Part shown: piece by piece, positions 46,090-55,881 of the stretch | Layout of the letters: each line of letters starts with the position of its first letter | Position numbering within the stretch: position 1 is the stretch's first letter | The notes under the pieces: generated by a model | Told to the model about the DNA's origin: nothing | Database searches by the model: none | Seen by the model: the letters and a program-made list of their open reading frames with translations, nothing else | NCBI RefSeq assembly: GCF_000317515.1 | Contig: NC_019738.1 | Coordinates: 6,784,001-6,848,000, forward strand | Source: Allocoleopsis franciscana PCC 7113 | GTDB taxonomy: Bacteria; Cyanobacteriota; Cyanobacteriia; Cyanobacteriales; Coleofasciculaceae | DNA length: 64,000 nucleotides | Direction: 5' to 3' | Program-made: the position numbers and the translations under genes

Positions 46090-47710
46090 CGGAAGTTCCC
46101 CTTTGACAAAAAACTACAACCTATGCTGTGAGAGAGGGAGAGACTCAACTCCTCGGCTGTTACTGGGTACAAATTAAGGAAACTTCTAACAAATCTAACG
46201 CTTTTTGTTGGAGTGGAGTCGGTTGAGTAATTTTCTCAAACATTAGAGAAGTCTCCAGACCACTAGACTGGAATTTATTTTTGACAATCGTTGCTAAATC
46301 AGTCATTAAAGTCCGAAAACTATGGACAGGAAGCTTTTCAGGTGTCTTTTTAGTCGCTGCCTTAGCGCGGGCTTTCTTTGAACGCTTAGATGGAGCAACA
46401 ATTGAACTTTTTCCCTCCGGTTCAACTGTGACTTTTTCATCGTCAAACAGCAGTGGAGCTAAAGCTTTCCTCATGTGCCACTCCACATAATAAGCCAGCA
46501 TACACAAGAAGACGTGAGCTTTGACGCGCTGTTCTAAACGGTGATAAATTGGACGTACTTTCAAATCGATAGTTTTATAACTGCGGAAAGCTTGTTCGAC
46601 AGTAGAAAGGCTTTTATAGGTTCTCACCGTTTGAGCCGCATCTAAAGTCTCCGGTTTGACTGAAGTCCGAATAATATAGACTCCATCCAAAGCCGAATCA
46701 TTGGCGATAGCCGCTTCATTCAATGAGTAAGAAAAACTTGTCTCAGTGATGGCAATATTAAAGTATTTCCCCACACATGTAGCATTGAGAACTCGCCCCA
46801 CTCTCAGTCCAATCTGGTCGGCTCCTTTGAGGGCGCGTTTATCTCGTGAAGTGGCGATAACAATCTTATTGAGTTCCTGCTGTGTCGCCTGTAATAAAGC
46901 AATTCTAGTCAAAGACTTTTCTTGAGCAAGCATCGGGTTGCGACAAGCAATTAGCCGCTCACTGGGGTAATCAGAACAAGAAAATTCTACTAAGTCAGTT
47001 TCATCAAATAATGAGAGTTGAACAGCTTCTTGTTCAAGAAGTTTCCGAAGCTCCTTCGGATAGATGTCTTAGGGCTAACTCATTTTCGATTAATTCTTGT
47101 TTGGATACCAGCCAATCCATTGCTTCATACAATTCATCCTCATCGGCTTTTTCTAAGCCCAACAGTTCACTTAACGATGAATTGCACGTTTCGCTGTGCA
47201 ATCCTCTCGCTGTGGCTAACTTGGAACGAGGCTCAATGAGACGCGCCACGATCATCGCCAAAACTAGAGCTCGTTTTCTCGAATTTGAGGGTGAGATTAG
47301 ATGGTGCAAAGACAGTTTTTTGATTGTTCCTAAAACCGCAGCTACATGACCATGAGGTAGACTTCTTTCTACAGAGAATGATTCGGAGAGATTTTCAATA
47401 GCTGCGCCGCCTTTGAGCACTATTCTCAAGTTATCAATGACAGTATCCGGTAATTTTGACAGGTTAGCTAAAGTTCTTTTACGGATTTTACCCCCTTCAC
47501 GATAGGACTCTCGTAGGAGGACAGCGGGGGGTGAATTTCTGTTAGGGACTCGTTCAATATACATGGCTATTATTGTCCCAGAAATCTTCCCGCAAAAATC
47601 TTAAAAAATTCTTAAAAACATGGGTACGGCTTTCTGGGAGTAAATGGCTCTAGTTCCCGTCACTCAAGCTTTTTCTCCCTTTGTAGTTCATCTGTACGGG
47701 GGAACTTCCG
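46090..47710 (-). mobile_element. IS1634-type insertion sequence, 1621 bp, deletion derivative
   Basis: Both ends carry the same terminal inverted repeat: CGGAAGTTCCCC outermost, and AACTACAA at positions 23-30, with 22 of 30 positions matching (46090-46119 and 47681-47710). A perfect 6-bp duplication, CTAGAA, flanks the element. Inside is one IS1634-family transposase gene on the minus strand with a large internal deletion. The element is therefore probably immobile unless a full-length copy acts in trans. It interrupts the gene described at 44774 and 47711. Confidence 0.92.
46160..47564 (-). pseudogene. IS1634-family transposase, internally deleted and frameshifted
   Basis: The 5' part (47034-47564, 176 residues) starts MYIERVPNRNSPPAVLLRES and reaches ENELALRHLSEG before running into a stop. 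The 3' part (46160 to about 47073) enters in another frame at ELRKLLEQEAVQLSLFDE and continues through YPSERLIACRNPMLAQEK, TSRDKRALKGADQIGLRVGR and VEQAFRSYKTIDLKVRPIYH (the conserved E region of DDE transposases). The family segment normally following HLxEG, with the VLYDVTSS block and first catalytic Asp, is missing. The join lies near 47050-47060 around GAAGGAGCT. Confidence 0.88.
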
Positions 47711-48185
47711 CTAGAAGAGCCTGAGTGTACGCCTCCATTTCCAGCACTTTACTTTCCATGCGCCCAAACGCATCTATAGCACCCGCCATGCGCTGCCCTG
47801 GCTCTTGTTTGAATGCTTTGTACAAACCATAAACACCAAGTCCAAGCACACCTCCAGCCGCTGCCATTGTACCCATACCAATGCCAACGGCTCCAAATCC
47901 TCCAGCTAATCCCATTCCGCCCACTGTAGCGGAGACACCAGCGCCCCCTAAGGCACCTATTCCGATCGCACCGAAAGCTGCCGAATCTCCATCTGCGATC
48001 GCACAAAAAGCTCCATAAGCCGCTGCACCAGCAACTGCCCCAGCCACTGTAACTGGAGCCATACCAATCCCAAAAGCACCAAACCCTCCAGCCAATCCCA
48101 TCCCGCCAACTGTGGCAGAAACGCCAGCACCAGTAGCCGCACCACTAGCTATAAACACGACACTTTCTGCTGAAATTTCTGTCAT
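47688..48185 (-). pseudogene. 5' part of split gene: glycine-rich membrane domain and PspA-like helix
   Basis: The open frame has 165 residues, of which the last seven (AEVPPYR) and the stop come from the IS end; native sequence stops at about 158. Residues 15-122 are Gly/Ala-rich and hydrophobic, with a near-perfect internal repeat (GAGVSATVGGMGLAGGFGA at about 20 and about 82), like a glycine-zipper membrane insert. Residues 131-158 (RMAGAIDAFGRMESKVLEME) match the PspA/Vipp1 helix AxxxFERMEEKVLxMEA. The intact gene would continue into the WD40-J part at 46089, giving 594 residues. The fragment may still be made as a short membrane protein. Confidence 0.88.
47711..47716. repeat. Target site duplication, right copy (CTAGAA)
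   Basis: Directly follows the right terminal inverted repeat; identical to 46084-46089. Confidence 0.93.
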
Positions 48186-48325
48186 TACTTTTTGTCCTTT
48201 GGGTAACCTAGATTGCTACCACCGTAGACTTCAGTTCAGGGTTGCGGCATCGTAAAAATTACTGAAGTGTTCTTGACAAAGCAAACCTGTCACCTTTTGT
48301 GTAACAACTAATACGAAAACAAAAA

Positions 48326-48357
48326 AACGGTAGAGAAGACTAACCCTCTCTACCGTT
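48326..48357 (-). terminator. Intrinsic terminator of clpC
   Basis: Arms AACGGTAGAG and CTCTACCGTT form a perfect stem. On the minus strand it is followed by seven T and then GTTTT. It lies about 55 bp past the clpC stop codon. Confidence 0.9.
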
Positions 48358-48410
48358 GAATTTAAGCACGGGCGTATAGCAATACGCCTCTATATCAGAT
48401 AAACCTCTAA

Positions 48411-50879
48411 TTACTCAACCGCTTGAGGCAAAAGCTCTCGCTTCTCCCCTGGCAGCACTTTCACGGTGCCACTGTCATCAACATCCACCGTAGCGATATC
48501 GCCATCTTTGATGTGTCCACCGAGGATTTGCTCCGCTAGGACATCTTCCAGCAGGCGCATAATAGCCCGACGCAGGGGTCTTGCACCATAAGCCGGGTTG
48601 TATCCTTCTTCCACCAAGCGGTCTTTGAACCGTTCGGTGACTTCCAGGGTGATCCCTTGCTCGTTCAAGCGACCGAACACCTCTTTGAGCATGATGTCGG
48701 CAATTTCCTTCACCTCGTCTCTGTTGAGCTGACGGAAGACGATAATCTCATCGAGACGGTTGAGGAACTCTGGACGGAAGTATTGCTTGAGTTCTTCGTT
48801 CACCAGCGAACGGATGCGGTTGTACTGAGACTCGGCTTGATTCTCGCTGAACTCAAAGCCGATACCACCACCACCTTTCTCAATCACCTTAGAACCGATG
48901 TTCGAGGTCATGATCAACAGCGTGTTCTTGAAGTCTACCGTCCGACCCTTGGCATCGGTCAAACGCCCGTCTTCCAAAATTTGCAACAGCATGTTGAACA
49001 CATCGGGGTGAGCTTTTTCGATTTCATCGAATAGCACCACGGTGTAAGGACGACGACGCACGGCTTCAGTTAGCTGACCGCCTTCGTTGTAGCCGACATA
49101 GCCTGGAGGCGAACCAATTAGTTTAGAAACCGTATGGCGCTCCATGTACTCGGACATGTCCAGACGAATCATTGCTTCTTCGGAACCAAAGAAGTAAGAC
49201 GCCAACGACTTGGCCAACTCTGTCTTACCCACACCGGTGGGTCCTGAGAAGATAAAGCTGGCAATCGGACGGTTGGGGTTCTTCAACCCTACCCGTGCTC
49301 GACGAATCGCACGGCTTACCGCTTTCACCGCTTCCTCTTGACCAATCAGACGTTGGTGTAGAGTGTCTTCCATGTGCAGCAGCTTCTCAGATTCGGATTC
49401 GGTGAGCTTATTCACCGGAACTCCTGTCCAGGACGCTACGATTTGGGCGATATCTTCTTCATCCACTACAGGCCCTGGATCGTCGCTCCGTTCGTCTGTC
49501 TTTTTGCTTTGAGCGATCGCGCGAATTTCCGCCTTGATTTCCATTTCGCGATCGCGCAATTCTCCAGCCCGGTCAAAGTCCTGGGATCGCACTGCATCAT
49601 CCTTTTCCTTAAGAACCTGACGCAGTTCCTTATCCAACTCTTTCGCGGCAGGTGGCAGTTGGGAGTTAATCAAGCGTACTCGCGAACCTGCCTCATCCAC
49701 CAAGTCAATCGCTTTATCGGGCAGGTAACGGTCAGAAATATACCGATCCGAAAGCTTCGCTGCCGCTTCCAACGCGCTGTCCAAGATTTTCAGCTTATGG
49801 TGTTGCTCATAGCGTTCGCGCAATCCATAAAGAATTTCAATCGTTTCTTCCACAGAAGGTTCACCGACCATCACGGGTTGGAAACGACGCTCTAATGCCG
49901 CATCCCGTTCAATATGTTTGCGGTATTCATCCAGCGTTGTCGCGCCGATGCACTGTAATTCACCCCGTGCCAGCGCGGGTTTGAGGATGTTGGCGGCATC
50001 AATAGCACCTTCAGCCGCACCTGCTCCAATCAACGTATGGACTTCGTCAATCACCAGGATGACATTCCCAGCCTGACGAATTTCATCCATAATCTTCTTG
50101 AGGCGCTCTTCAAATTCACCCCGATACTTGGTACCTGCGACCAACAAGCCGATATCTAAAGTTACAACCCGCTTTTCTTCGAGGATGTCGGGTACATCGT
50201 TGTTGGCAATTCGTTGGGCTAACCCTTCTGCGATCGCGGTTTTCCCAACCCCTGGTTCCCCGATTAACACCGGATTATTTTTTGTGCGGCGACCTAAAAT
50301 CTGGATCACCCGCTCAATTTCCTTAGCTCGTCCCACCACTGGGTCAAGCTTTCCTTCACCTGCCATCTGGGTCAGGTTCGAGCCAAATTCATCCAGGGTT
50401 GGCGTCTTAGTACGACCCTGAGAGGCTCCACTCGTGACTTCTGCCGTCTCACCCAGCATCCGAATCACTTGCGTTCTCACCTTGGTCAGGTCTACGCCTA
50501 GGTTCTCCAAAACTCTAGCCGCAACCCCTTCGCCTTCCCGGATTAACCCAAGCAGCAAATGCTCGGTGCCAATATAGTTATGCCCCAGCTGGCGAGCCTC
50601 TTCGAGCGATAGCTCCAGAACCCGCTTTGCTCTGGGGGTAAACGGAATTTCTACCGCAACGAAGCCGGAACCCCTGCCAATGATTTTCTCTACTTCGATG
50701 CGAGCGTCTTTGAGATTAACACCCATCGATTTGAGAACCTTAGCAGCGACGCCTGTACCCTCTCCGATAAGACCCAGAAGGATTTGCTCCGTGCCTACAA
50801 AGTTGTGCCCCAGGCGACGTGCCTCTTCCTGGGCCAGCATGATCACCTTAATGGCTTTTTCTGTAAAGCGTTCAAACAT
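48411..50879 (-). CDS. clpC: ClpC, ATP-dependent Clp protease ATPase subunit
   Basis: A class I Clp/Hsp100 unfoldase of 822 residues that feeds substrates to ClpP in the cytoplasm. It has two Clp_N repeats (residues about 1-150, starting [20 protein letters not shown]), AAA+ domain 1 with GEPGVGKT, the ClpC-specific UVR/middle segment ([18 protein letters not shown]), AAA+ domain 2 with [12 protein letters not shown], and a ClpP-docking loop region. This is full length. It is an essential-type housekeeping gene in cyanobacteria and is transcribed alone, ending at the strong terminator at 48326. Confidence 0.97.
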   Translation of the reverse strand: MFERFTEKAIKVIMLAQEEARRLGHNFVGTEQILLGLIGEGTGVAAKVLKSMGVNLKDARIEVEKIIGRGSGFVAVEIPFTPRAKRVLELSLEEARQLGHNYIGTEHLLLGLIREGEGVAARVLENLGVDLTKVRTQVIRMLGETAEVTSGASQGRTKTPTLDEFGSNLTQMAGEGKLDPVVGRAKEIERVIQILGRRTKNNPVLIGEPGVGKTAIAEGLAQRIANNDVPDILEEKRVVTLDIGLLVAGTKYRGEFEERLKKIMDEIRQAGNVILVIDEVHTLIGAGAAEGAIDAANILKPALARGELQCIGATTLDEYRKHIERDAALERRFQPVMVGEPSVEETIEILYGLRERYEQHHKLKILDSALEAAAKLSDRYISDRYLPDKAIDLVDEAGSRVRLINSQLPPAAKELDKELRQVLKEKDDAVRSQDFDRAGELRDREMEIKAEIRAIAQSKKTDERSDDPGPVVDEEDIAQIVASWTGVPVNKLTESESEKLLHMEDTLHQRLIGQEEAVKAVSRAIRRARVGLKNPNRPIASFIFSGPTGVGKTELAKSLASYFFGSEEAMIRLDMSEYMERHTVSKLIGSPPGYVGYNEGGQLTEAVRRRPYTVVLFDEIEKAHPDVFNMLLQILEDGRLTDAKGRTVDFKNTLLIMTSNIGSKVIEKGGGGIGFEFSENQAESQYNRIRSLVNEELKQYFRPEFLNRLDEIIVFRQLNRDEVKEIADIMLKEVFGRLNEQGITLEVTERFKDRLVEEGYNPAYGARPLRRAIMRLLEDVLAEQILGGHIKDGDIATVDVDDSGTVKVLPGEKRELLPQAVE

Positions 50880-51218
50880 TGGCGTACTTCCATCACCTGT
50901 TGCGTGCCCGTGTACGCTGATTCTAGCATAGGGAATTCCACCGACTGTCTGTTTTGAGACAACCGGAAGAACTAGTTTTGGTCTAGATTTCCCTACTATT
51001 TAGGTGAGGAAATTAGGATTGAGGCTTTTTTTTGGATGATTTATGAATCATTTAGGTATTGCTTGAACGGTTGACTGACAAAGATTTGAGCCTTTCTTGA
51101 TTGGTGCTCTCGAAGTGAGTTGAAGCTTAGAGTTTAAATGTTGAAGGCTGGAGGTTTGAACTTTCAACTGTTCAGCTTGCCAAAGTTCAAACGATAAAGA
51201 CCTTCTCCCTTTCAACTG
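50880..51218. other. Intergenic region upstream of clpC with an inverted repeat
   Basis: 339 bp between rimI (3' end) and clpC (5' end), both leftward. It contains the clpC promoter and a perfect 11-bp inverted repeat, GTTTGAACTTT (51154-51164) with AAAGTTCAAAC (51182-51192), just past the rimI stop. There is no T-run, so it may be only a weak terminator or RNA-stabilising hairpin. No gene seen. Confidence 0.6.
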
Positions 51219-51932
51219 TTATGCCCATTCTCTATTTCTCTCCAGGTGAGACATCTGCCAGCCACCGCCGTGCAAGCGCTGCTTGGCTTGCCGATAACAG
51301 TTGACAAGCGTTTCCTCAAAGTCCTGTTTTTGCAGGCCACCACGCCAGAGAATCAGGGCATCTTCACCCGTATCTTTGTAATAGCGTCGGCGTCGCCCTG
51401 CTTCAATGAAGCCAAACTTTTGATAAAGAGATAGCGCGGCTTGATTTGATGGCTTCACCTCCAAGGTTGCCCACTCCAACTGACGCCTTTTGGCATCCCG
51501 TAGTAAAGCATACAGGAGTAATTGACCTAGCCCTTGATGTTGGTAGTCCGGATGCACCGCAAGAATCGTAATGTGCGCCTCCTCCAAGATTGACCAGTAA
51601 CAACCTAACCCAATTAGGATAGTTGGAGGGGACGGTGCGGTTGCCAAATCCGCTGTTTGAGCGTTTTGAGTTGGGTCGGGTTTGACCTGAGTCCCTTCGA
51701 GTTCAATCTCTGGGATAACGATTACACCCTGCCCTAAACCGGATGATGGTTTCTGAAATCCGGATTCCCCTTGATCACTTGCCGCTTCTAAAATAAGCAA
51801 TTGACTGTTGGGGCTTTCTAACTCTCGCTCATAACCCGACCGTGTCCACAGACCACCAAAGCACAACTGGTCTAGTTCCACAACGGCACTCAGCTGTTCT
51901 AGGGTTAGCGGTTTAAGTTTTAAGAAAGTCAC
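51219..51932 (-). CDS. rimI: Ribosomal protein S18-alanine N-acetyltransferase RimI
   Basis: A GNAT-fold acetyltransferase that acetylates the N terminus of ribosomal protein S18. The N-terminal VELDQLCFGGLWTRSGYERE is typical of cyanobacterial RimI. The acetyl-CoA loop is HPDYQHQGLGQLLL, followed by LEVKPSNQAALSLYQKFGF, YKDTGEDALILW and a C-terminal extension. A loop of about 60 residues between the two halves is longer than in enteric RimI. The start is uncertain: GTG 51932, TTG 51941 and TTG 51986 are all in frame; 51932 gives MTFLKLKPLTLEQL, a normal family start. Confidence 0.88.
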   Translation of the reverse strand: MTFLKLKPLTLEQLSAVVELDQLCFGGLWTRSGYERELESPNSQLLILEAASDQGESGFQKPSSGLGQGVIVIPEIELEGTQVKPDPTQNAQTADLATAPSPPTILIGLGCYWSILEEAHITILAVHPDYQHQGLGQLLLYALLRDAKRRQLEWATLEVKPSNQAALSLYQKFGFIEAGRRRRYYKDTGEDALILWRGGLQKQDFEETLVNCYRQAKQRLHGGGWQMSHLERNREWA

Positions 51933-52006
51933 AGCCCTCAATTGTACACTGATTAACGGGACGCTCTCTTGGGCTTGTAATGCCAACCAAGGATAATATT
52001 TCCATT

Positions 52007-53461
52007 ATGCTTTCAACTGACACGGCTGGGGCTGAAAATTCTGGAGTTCAGTATCTCCCCTCACCCAGCAATTGGGACACTCCTCGCTCACCCAATCAAG
52101 AACTGCTACCTCTTAGTGCAACAGTCAATAGCCGTGACTGTCTGGAAATTGGTGGCTGTGATGTAATGACGTTGGTGGAACGGTTTGGTTCCCCGCTTTA
52201 TATTTTGGACGAGGTGACAGTACGAACGGCCTGCCGCCAGTACAGAGATGGCTTTGCTCGATACTACAAAGGGGATTCTCAGGTTCTTTATGCCTCTAAA
52301 GCCTGGAATTGTCTAGCGGTTTGTGCGATCGCCGCCTCAGAAGGCTTGGGGATCGATGTTGTGTCAGGGGGTGAACTCTACACCGCCTTACAAGCTGGCG
52401 TCAAAGCCAACAAACTTTATCTTCACGGCAATAACAAATCTATTGCTGAACTGGAGCTAGCCATTGAAAGTGGCTGCACGATTGTGGTGGATAACTGGCT
52501 GGAGTTACACACTCTCGCCGATTGGAAATTGCCGACTTCCGATTTGAGTGGAGAATCTGACGAACAGCCCACTCATTCAACATCGAATCCGATTCGGATC
52601 ATGTTACGACTGACTCCAGGCATTGAGTGTCACACCCATGAATACATTCGTACTGGGCATCTGGATAGCAAGTTTGGCTTTGATCCCAACGCCTTAGACC
52701 AACTTTTTGCCTTCGTTAGCCAACACCCCAACCTCAACTGTATCGGTTTACACGCCCACATTGGCTCTCAGATTTTTGAGCGTCAACCGCACCAAGACTT
52801 GGCGGGTGTGTTAGCGGATTTTATGAGTAAAGCCTCTGGCTACGGTTTAGCGATTCAAGAACTAAATGTCGGGGGTGGCTTAGGGATTCGTTACACGGAA
52901 TCCGATGATCCCCCGAGTATTGACGACTGGGTGAAAAGCGTTTCCGAAGCGCTGATGAGTGCTTGTGAACAGCAGCAACTGCCCCTACCCAAGCTACTCT
53001 CAGAACCGGGGCGATCGCTGATTGGTTCAGCCTGTATCACCGCCTATCGGGTGGGGAGTCGCAAGGAAATTCCCGACATCCGCACTTACATTGCTGTTGA
53101 TGGCGGCATGTCCGATAATCCTCGCCCCATTACTTACCAGTCCTTATATCGCGCCGTTGTGGCTAACCGGATGTCCGCTCCTGCCACAGAAACCGTCACC
53201 CTTGCCGGCAAACACTGTGAATCAGGAGATATCCTGATTAAAGAAGCCATCCTGCCTAAAACTGAGGTCGGAGATATCTTGGTGGTTATGGGTACTGGTG
53301 CATACAATTACAGCATGGCCTCTAATTACAATCGCCTGCCGCGACCGGCTGCTGTATTGGTCAATGAGGGAGAAGCCAACTTGATTTTGAAGCGGGAGAC
53401 CTATCAGGATATCATTCGGCAAGATTGTTTACCCGAACGACTTATGCCGACAAGCCATTAG
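52007..53461 (+). CDS. lysA: Diaminopimelate decarboxylase
   Basis: LysA makes L-lysine by decarboxylating meso-diaminopimelate with PLP. This fold-type III enzyme has the PLP lysine in LYASKAWNC, the glycine-rich phosphate loop (ELNVGGGLGIRY), HAHIGSQI, the EPGRS motif and the second-subunit cysteine region KHCESGDIL. It is full length at about 484 residues, with a cyanobacterial N-terminal extension of about 45 residues. The ATG at 52007 is chosen because AAGGA precedes it and no overlap with divergent rimI results; an in-frame ATG at 51980 is possible. Confidence 0.94.
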   Translation: MLSTDTAGAENSGVQYLPSPSNWDTPRSPNQELLPLSATVNSRDCLEIGGCDVMTLVERFGSPLYILDEVTVRTACRQYRDGFARYYKGDSQVLYASKAWNCLAVCAIAASEGLGIDVVSGGELYTALQAGVKANKLYLHGNNKSIAELELAIESGCTIVVDNWLELHTLADWKLPTSDLSGESDEQPTHSTSNPIRIMLRLTPGIECHTHEYIRTGHLDSKFGFDPNALDQLFAFVSQHPNLNCIGLHAHIGSQIFERQPHQDLAGVLADFMSKASGYGLAIQELNVGGGLGIRYTESDDPPSIDDWVKSVSEALMSACEQQQLPLPKLLSEPGRSLIGSACITAYRVGSRKEIPDIRTYIAVDGGMSDNPRPITYQSLYRAVVANRMSAPATETVTLAGKHCESGDILIKEAILPKTEVGDILVVMGTGAYNYSMASNYNRLPRPAAVLVNEGEANLILKRETYQDIIRQDCLPERLMPTSH

Positions 53462-53765
53462 CTTCTCGTTAATAGCTAGTCCCGTGAGATTCGGTGAGCC
53501 ACCGAATTAATCTAATAGGGCGTCTCACTAGGGCAATTATCCTGTAGGGCTTATATCATTGTGGAGTTTAGATTTTGAGTTGGGATTTTGCAATCATCGC
53601 CAGTCGGTAATTTCAGAAGTTTACAACTGATAACTCTCAACCCCAATGGTATTAATCGATGGTTTCCAAAGACAATTGCTCTTTGGCTAACAACAAACAA
53701 CGTTCTCCCGTTAAAATCAAGCCAGAGTTAAGCATCCCAATAGCTAATCGTTTATATAAAGTTCA
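53462..53765. other. Intergenic region between lysA and cdaA
   Basis: 304 bp between same-strand genes. A frame starting at 53659 overlaps the cdaA start in another frame and has no family signal. No strong hairpin or known RNA seen. Confidence 0.5.
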
Positions 53766-54689
53766 ATGCCCCCCTCGTCGTCGGGTTCATTTCCTGACCC
53801 TAGCTGGGCTCAGTCCGTGTTGCTTCATAGCATCGACGTTGGATTGGTTCTGGCGCTCACTTATATGGTGCTCCTCATTATTGGGGAGCGCCGAACGCTG
53901 TGGATGGTTCGAGGGTTGATTGTTTTGATGCTGGCGGCTGCGTTAAGTAATCGCTTGGGCTTGACGCTGCTGAGTTTTGTGTTAGAAAAGTTGGTGGTTG
54001 GATCGGCTGTAGCAATGGCTGTGATTTTTCAGTCAGAGTTTCGTCGGTTTTTGGAGCAGGTAGGGCGGGGAGAAATTGTGCAATTGTTTCAAGAGAAACG
54101 AAGGCCAATCCCCAAACCCGACAGTGTGATCGATGAAATCGTGGACGCCGTTAAAGAATTATCCCAAAATCGGATCGGTGCTCTGATGATTATGGAAACG
54201 AATGGTCCGATCGATGAACGGGATGTATCTGTACCGGGCGTTCAGCTTAATGCTGAAGTCTCAAAAGAACTGCTGCAAACCATCTTCCAAACATCAACTT
54301 TGTTGCATGATGGAGCGGTGCTGATTCGCGGTTCTCGCGTCGCCGCTGCGGGTGTAATTCTTCCGCTTTCTGAACGTACAGCATCGCGGCAATTGGGTAC
54401 ACGCCATCGAGCCGCGATGGGAATTACCGAACGCGTCGAAAATTGTCTTTGTATCGTTGTATCTGAAGAAACGGGTTCAATTTCTTTGGCGGAACGAGGA
54501 AAATTAAACCGACCCTTAACGAGTAGTAAATTGAAAGAATTGCTAGAGGCTCGATTTTCGACCGCTGTTGACCGTGAGACGGTTGCCCCAGGTTTACGCA
54601 GTATTGGTCGTCGAATGAAGTCTCGAGGAAAGGAAGTGGTTTCGCGTGTCCTTCGTCTTCCGTCATCAACTTCCCAACACAAGAAATGA
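53766..54689 (+). CDS. cdaA: Diadenylate cyclase, CdaA type
   Basis: CdaA makes the second messenger c-di-AMP, which controls potassium and osmolyte balance. The chain of 307 residues has two to three N-terminal membrane helices (residues about 18-80), a short coiled segment and a DAC domain with the signature DGA (in [12 protein letters not shown]) and RHR (in GTRHRAAMG). The tail after 260 is basic. Its stop overlaps the uppS start by four bases (ATGA), so the two are translationally coupled. The GTG/ATG choice is clear: the ATG at 53766 fits the family start. Confidence 0.93.
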   Translation: MPPSSSGSFPDPSWAQSVLLHSIDVGLVLALTYMVLLIIGERRTLWMVRGLIVLMLAAALSNRLGLTLLSFVLEKLVVGSAVAMAVIFQSEFRRFLEQVGRGEIVQLFQEKRRPIPKPDSVIDEIVDAVKELSQNRIGALMIMETNGPIDERDVSVPGVQLNAEVSKELLQTIFQTSTLLHDGAVLIRGSRVAAAGVILPLSERTASRQLGTRHRAAMGITERVENCLCIVVSEETGSISLAERGKLNRPLTSSKLKELLEARFSTAVDRETVAPGLRSIGRRMKSRGKEVVSRVLRLPSSTSQHKK

Positions 54690-55435
54690 CTGCTAAGCAA
54701 ACACTATTAAAACAGTTACCAAGTGACCTCTCTCCTGACCGTCTACCCCAGCATGTAGCGGTGATTATGGATGGAAATGGTCGCTGGGCCAAACGCCGAG
54801 GATTACCGCGAATTATGGGTCATCGGCAAGGGGTAGATGCCCTGAAGGATTTGCTGCGCTGCTGCAAAGATTGGGGAATCAAAGCGCTCACCGCTTATGC
54901 GTTTTCCACAGAGAACTGGGGGCGTCCCCTGGAGGAAGTGGATTTTTTGATGACGTTGTTTGAGCGGGTGTTGATGCGAGAACTCAAAGAGATGATGCAG
55001 GAGAATGTGCGGATTCAGTTTGTGGGCAATTTATCTGTCCTGCCGCACTCACTCCAGGCTCAAATCGAGCGCTCCATGAGCGAAACTCAGAGTAATTGTG
55101 ACATTGTCTTTACTGTTGCCACGAACTATGGAGGACGAGAGGAGATTTTGCAAGCCTGCCGTGCGATCGCCACTAAGGTCCAGCAAGGTCAAATCCAACC
55201 GGAGGATATTGATCAGGCGATGTTTTCGCGGCACCTCTACACGGCTGATTTGTGTGACCCGGATTTGCTCATCCGTACCAGCGGAGAGATGCGTTTGAGC
55301 AACTTTCTGCTCTGGCAAATGGCTTATGCCGAAATTTATATCACAGAAGCCTTGTGGCCTGATTTTGATCGGACGGAGTTTCATCAGGCGTTGTCTGCCT
55401 ATCAAAAACGCGATCGCCGATTTGGGAAGGTGTAA
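54686..55435 (+). CDS. uppS: Isoprenyl transferase (undecaprenyl diphosphate synthase type)
   Basis: Cis-prenyltransferase of 249 residues. It extends farnesyl or geranylgeranyl diphosphate with isopentenyl diphosphate to the lipid carrier for peptidoglycan and polysaccharides. Motifs are [20 protein letters not shown] (catalytic Asp in MDG), [22 protein letters not shown], and the C-terminal [19 protein letters not shown] plus [14 protein letters not shown]. Full length. Coupled to cdaA through an ATGA overlap. Confidence 0.95.
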   Translation: MTAKQTLLKQLPSDLSPDRLPQHVAVIMDGNGRWAKRRGLPRIMGHRQGVDALKDLLRCCKDWGIKALTAYAFSTENWGRPLEEVDFLMTLFERVLMRELKEMMQENVRIQFVGNLSVLPHSLQAQIERSMSETQSNCDIVFTVATNYGGREEILQACRAIATKVQQGQIQPEDIDQAMFSRHLYTADLCDPDLLIRTSGEMRLSNFLLWQMAYAEIYITEALWPDFDRTEFHQALSAYQKRDRRFGKV

Positions 55436-55438
55436 CGG

Positions 55439-55527
55439 TTTTAGATTTTGGATATTGAATTCAAAAGCCGCTTCTTGAGTCCAGCAACCTGTGAGGGTCG
55501 CTAACGCATTCCCATCCAAATCTAAAA
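55439..55527. repeat. Inverted repeat between convergent uppS and DUF3143 genes
   Basis: TTTTAGATTTTGGAT (55439-55453) pairs with ATCCAAATCTAAAA (55514-55527) with a one-base bulge and a 60-nt spacer. It starts 3 bp after the uppS stop. It could slow transcription from both sides. Confidence 0.6.
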
Positions 55528-55532
55528 TCTAG

Positions 55533-55805
55533 TTATGGGCCGCAGAAGATAGCTGCTTCTATATCCCGACGAGTGAGGGAGTACTTGAAGGAGCGTTGAA
55601 TATCTCGCCCCCCTTCACCGGCATTTAAATAGCGCACGGTTAATTCCTCAATCTCCAAGCACAGTTGGGCTTTCCAACTGGCTCGCTCAACGTGCCAGCA
55701 GTGTAAGTCACTGCGGTCTTGTTCGCATCCCTGGGCTTTTAGCCACTGCTCAATTTCAGGGAGAGGATGGTTGTATAAAGGGGTATCAGCTAACGGAAGA
55801 GCCAT
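55533..55805 (-). CDS. DUF3143 protein
   Basis: 90 residues matching the cyanobacterial DUF3143 family: LYNHPLPEIEQWLKAQGCEQ, then LHCWHVERASWKAQLCLEIE, and RDIQRSFKYSLTRRDIEAAI near the end. It is soluble and complete. The J-domain gene upstream on the same strand, 76 bp away, is its usual neighbour in cyanobacteria. Function unknown. Confidence 0.85.
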   Translation of the reverse strand: MALPLADTPLYNHPLPEIEQWLKAQGCEQDRSDLHCWHVERASWKAQLCLEIEELTVRYLNAGEGGRDIQRSFKYSLTRRDIEAAIFCGP

Positions 55806-55881
55806 ATTAAAGAATGAATGGTTTTGAATGATGTTGGGGCGGTGCCCCTGGAGCGGAAAAAGGGCGGGAATTGACTGAGGA

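Noticed and set aside
46112-47688. Shorter IS borders at the AACTACAA motifs
   Set aside because: No target duplication fits there; borders at CGGAAGTTCCCC give a perfect CTAGAA duplication and restore the host reading frame.
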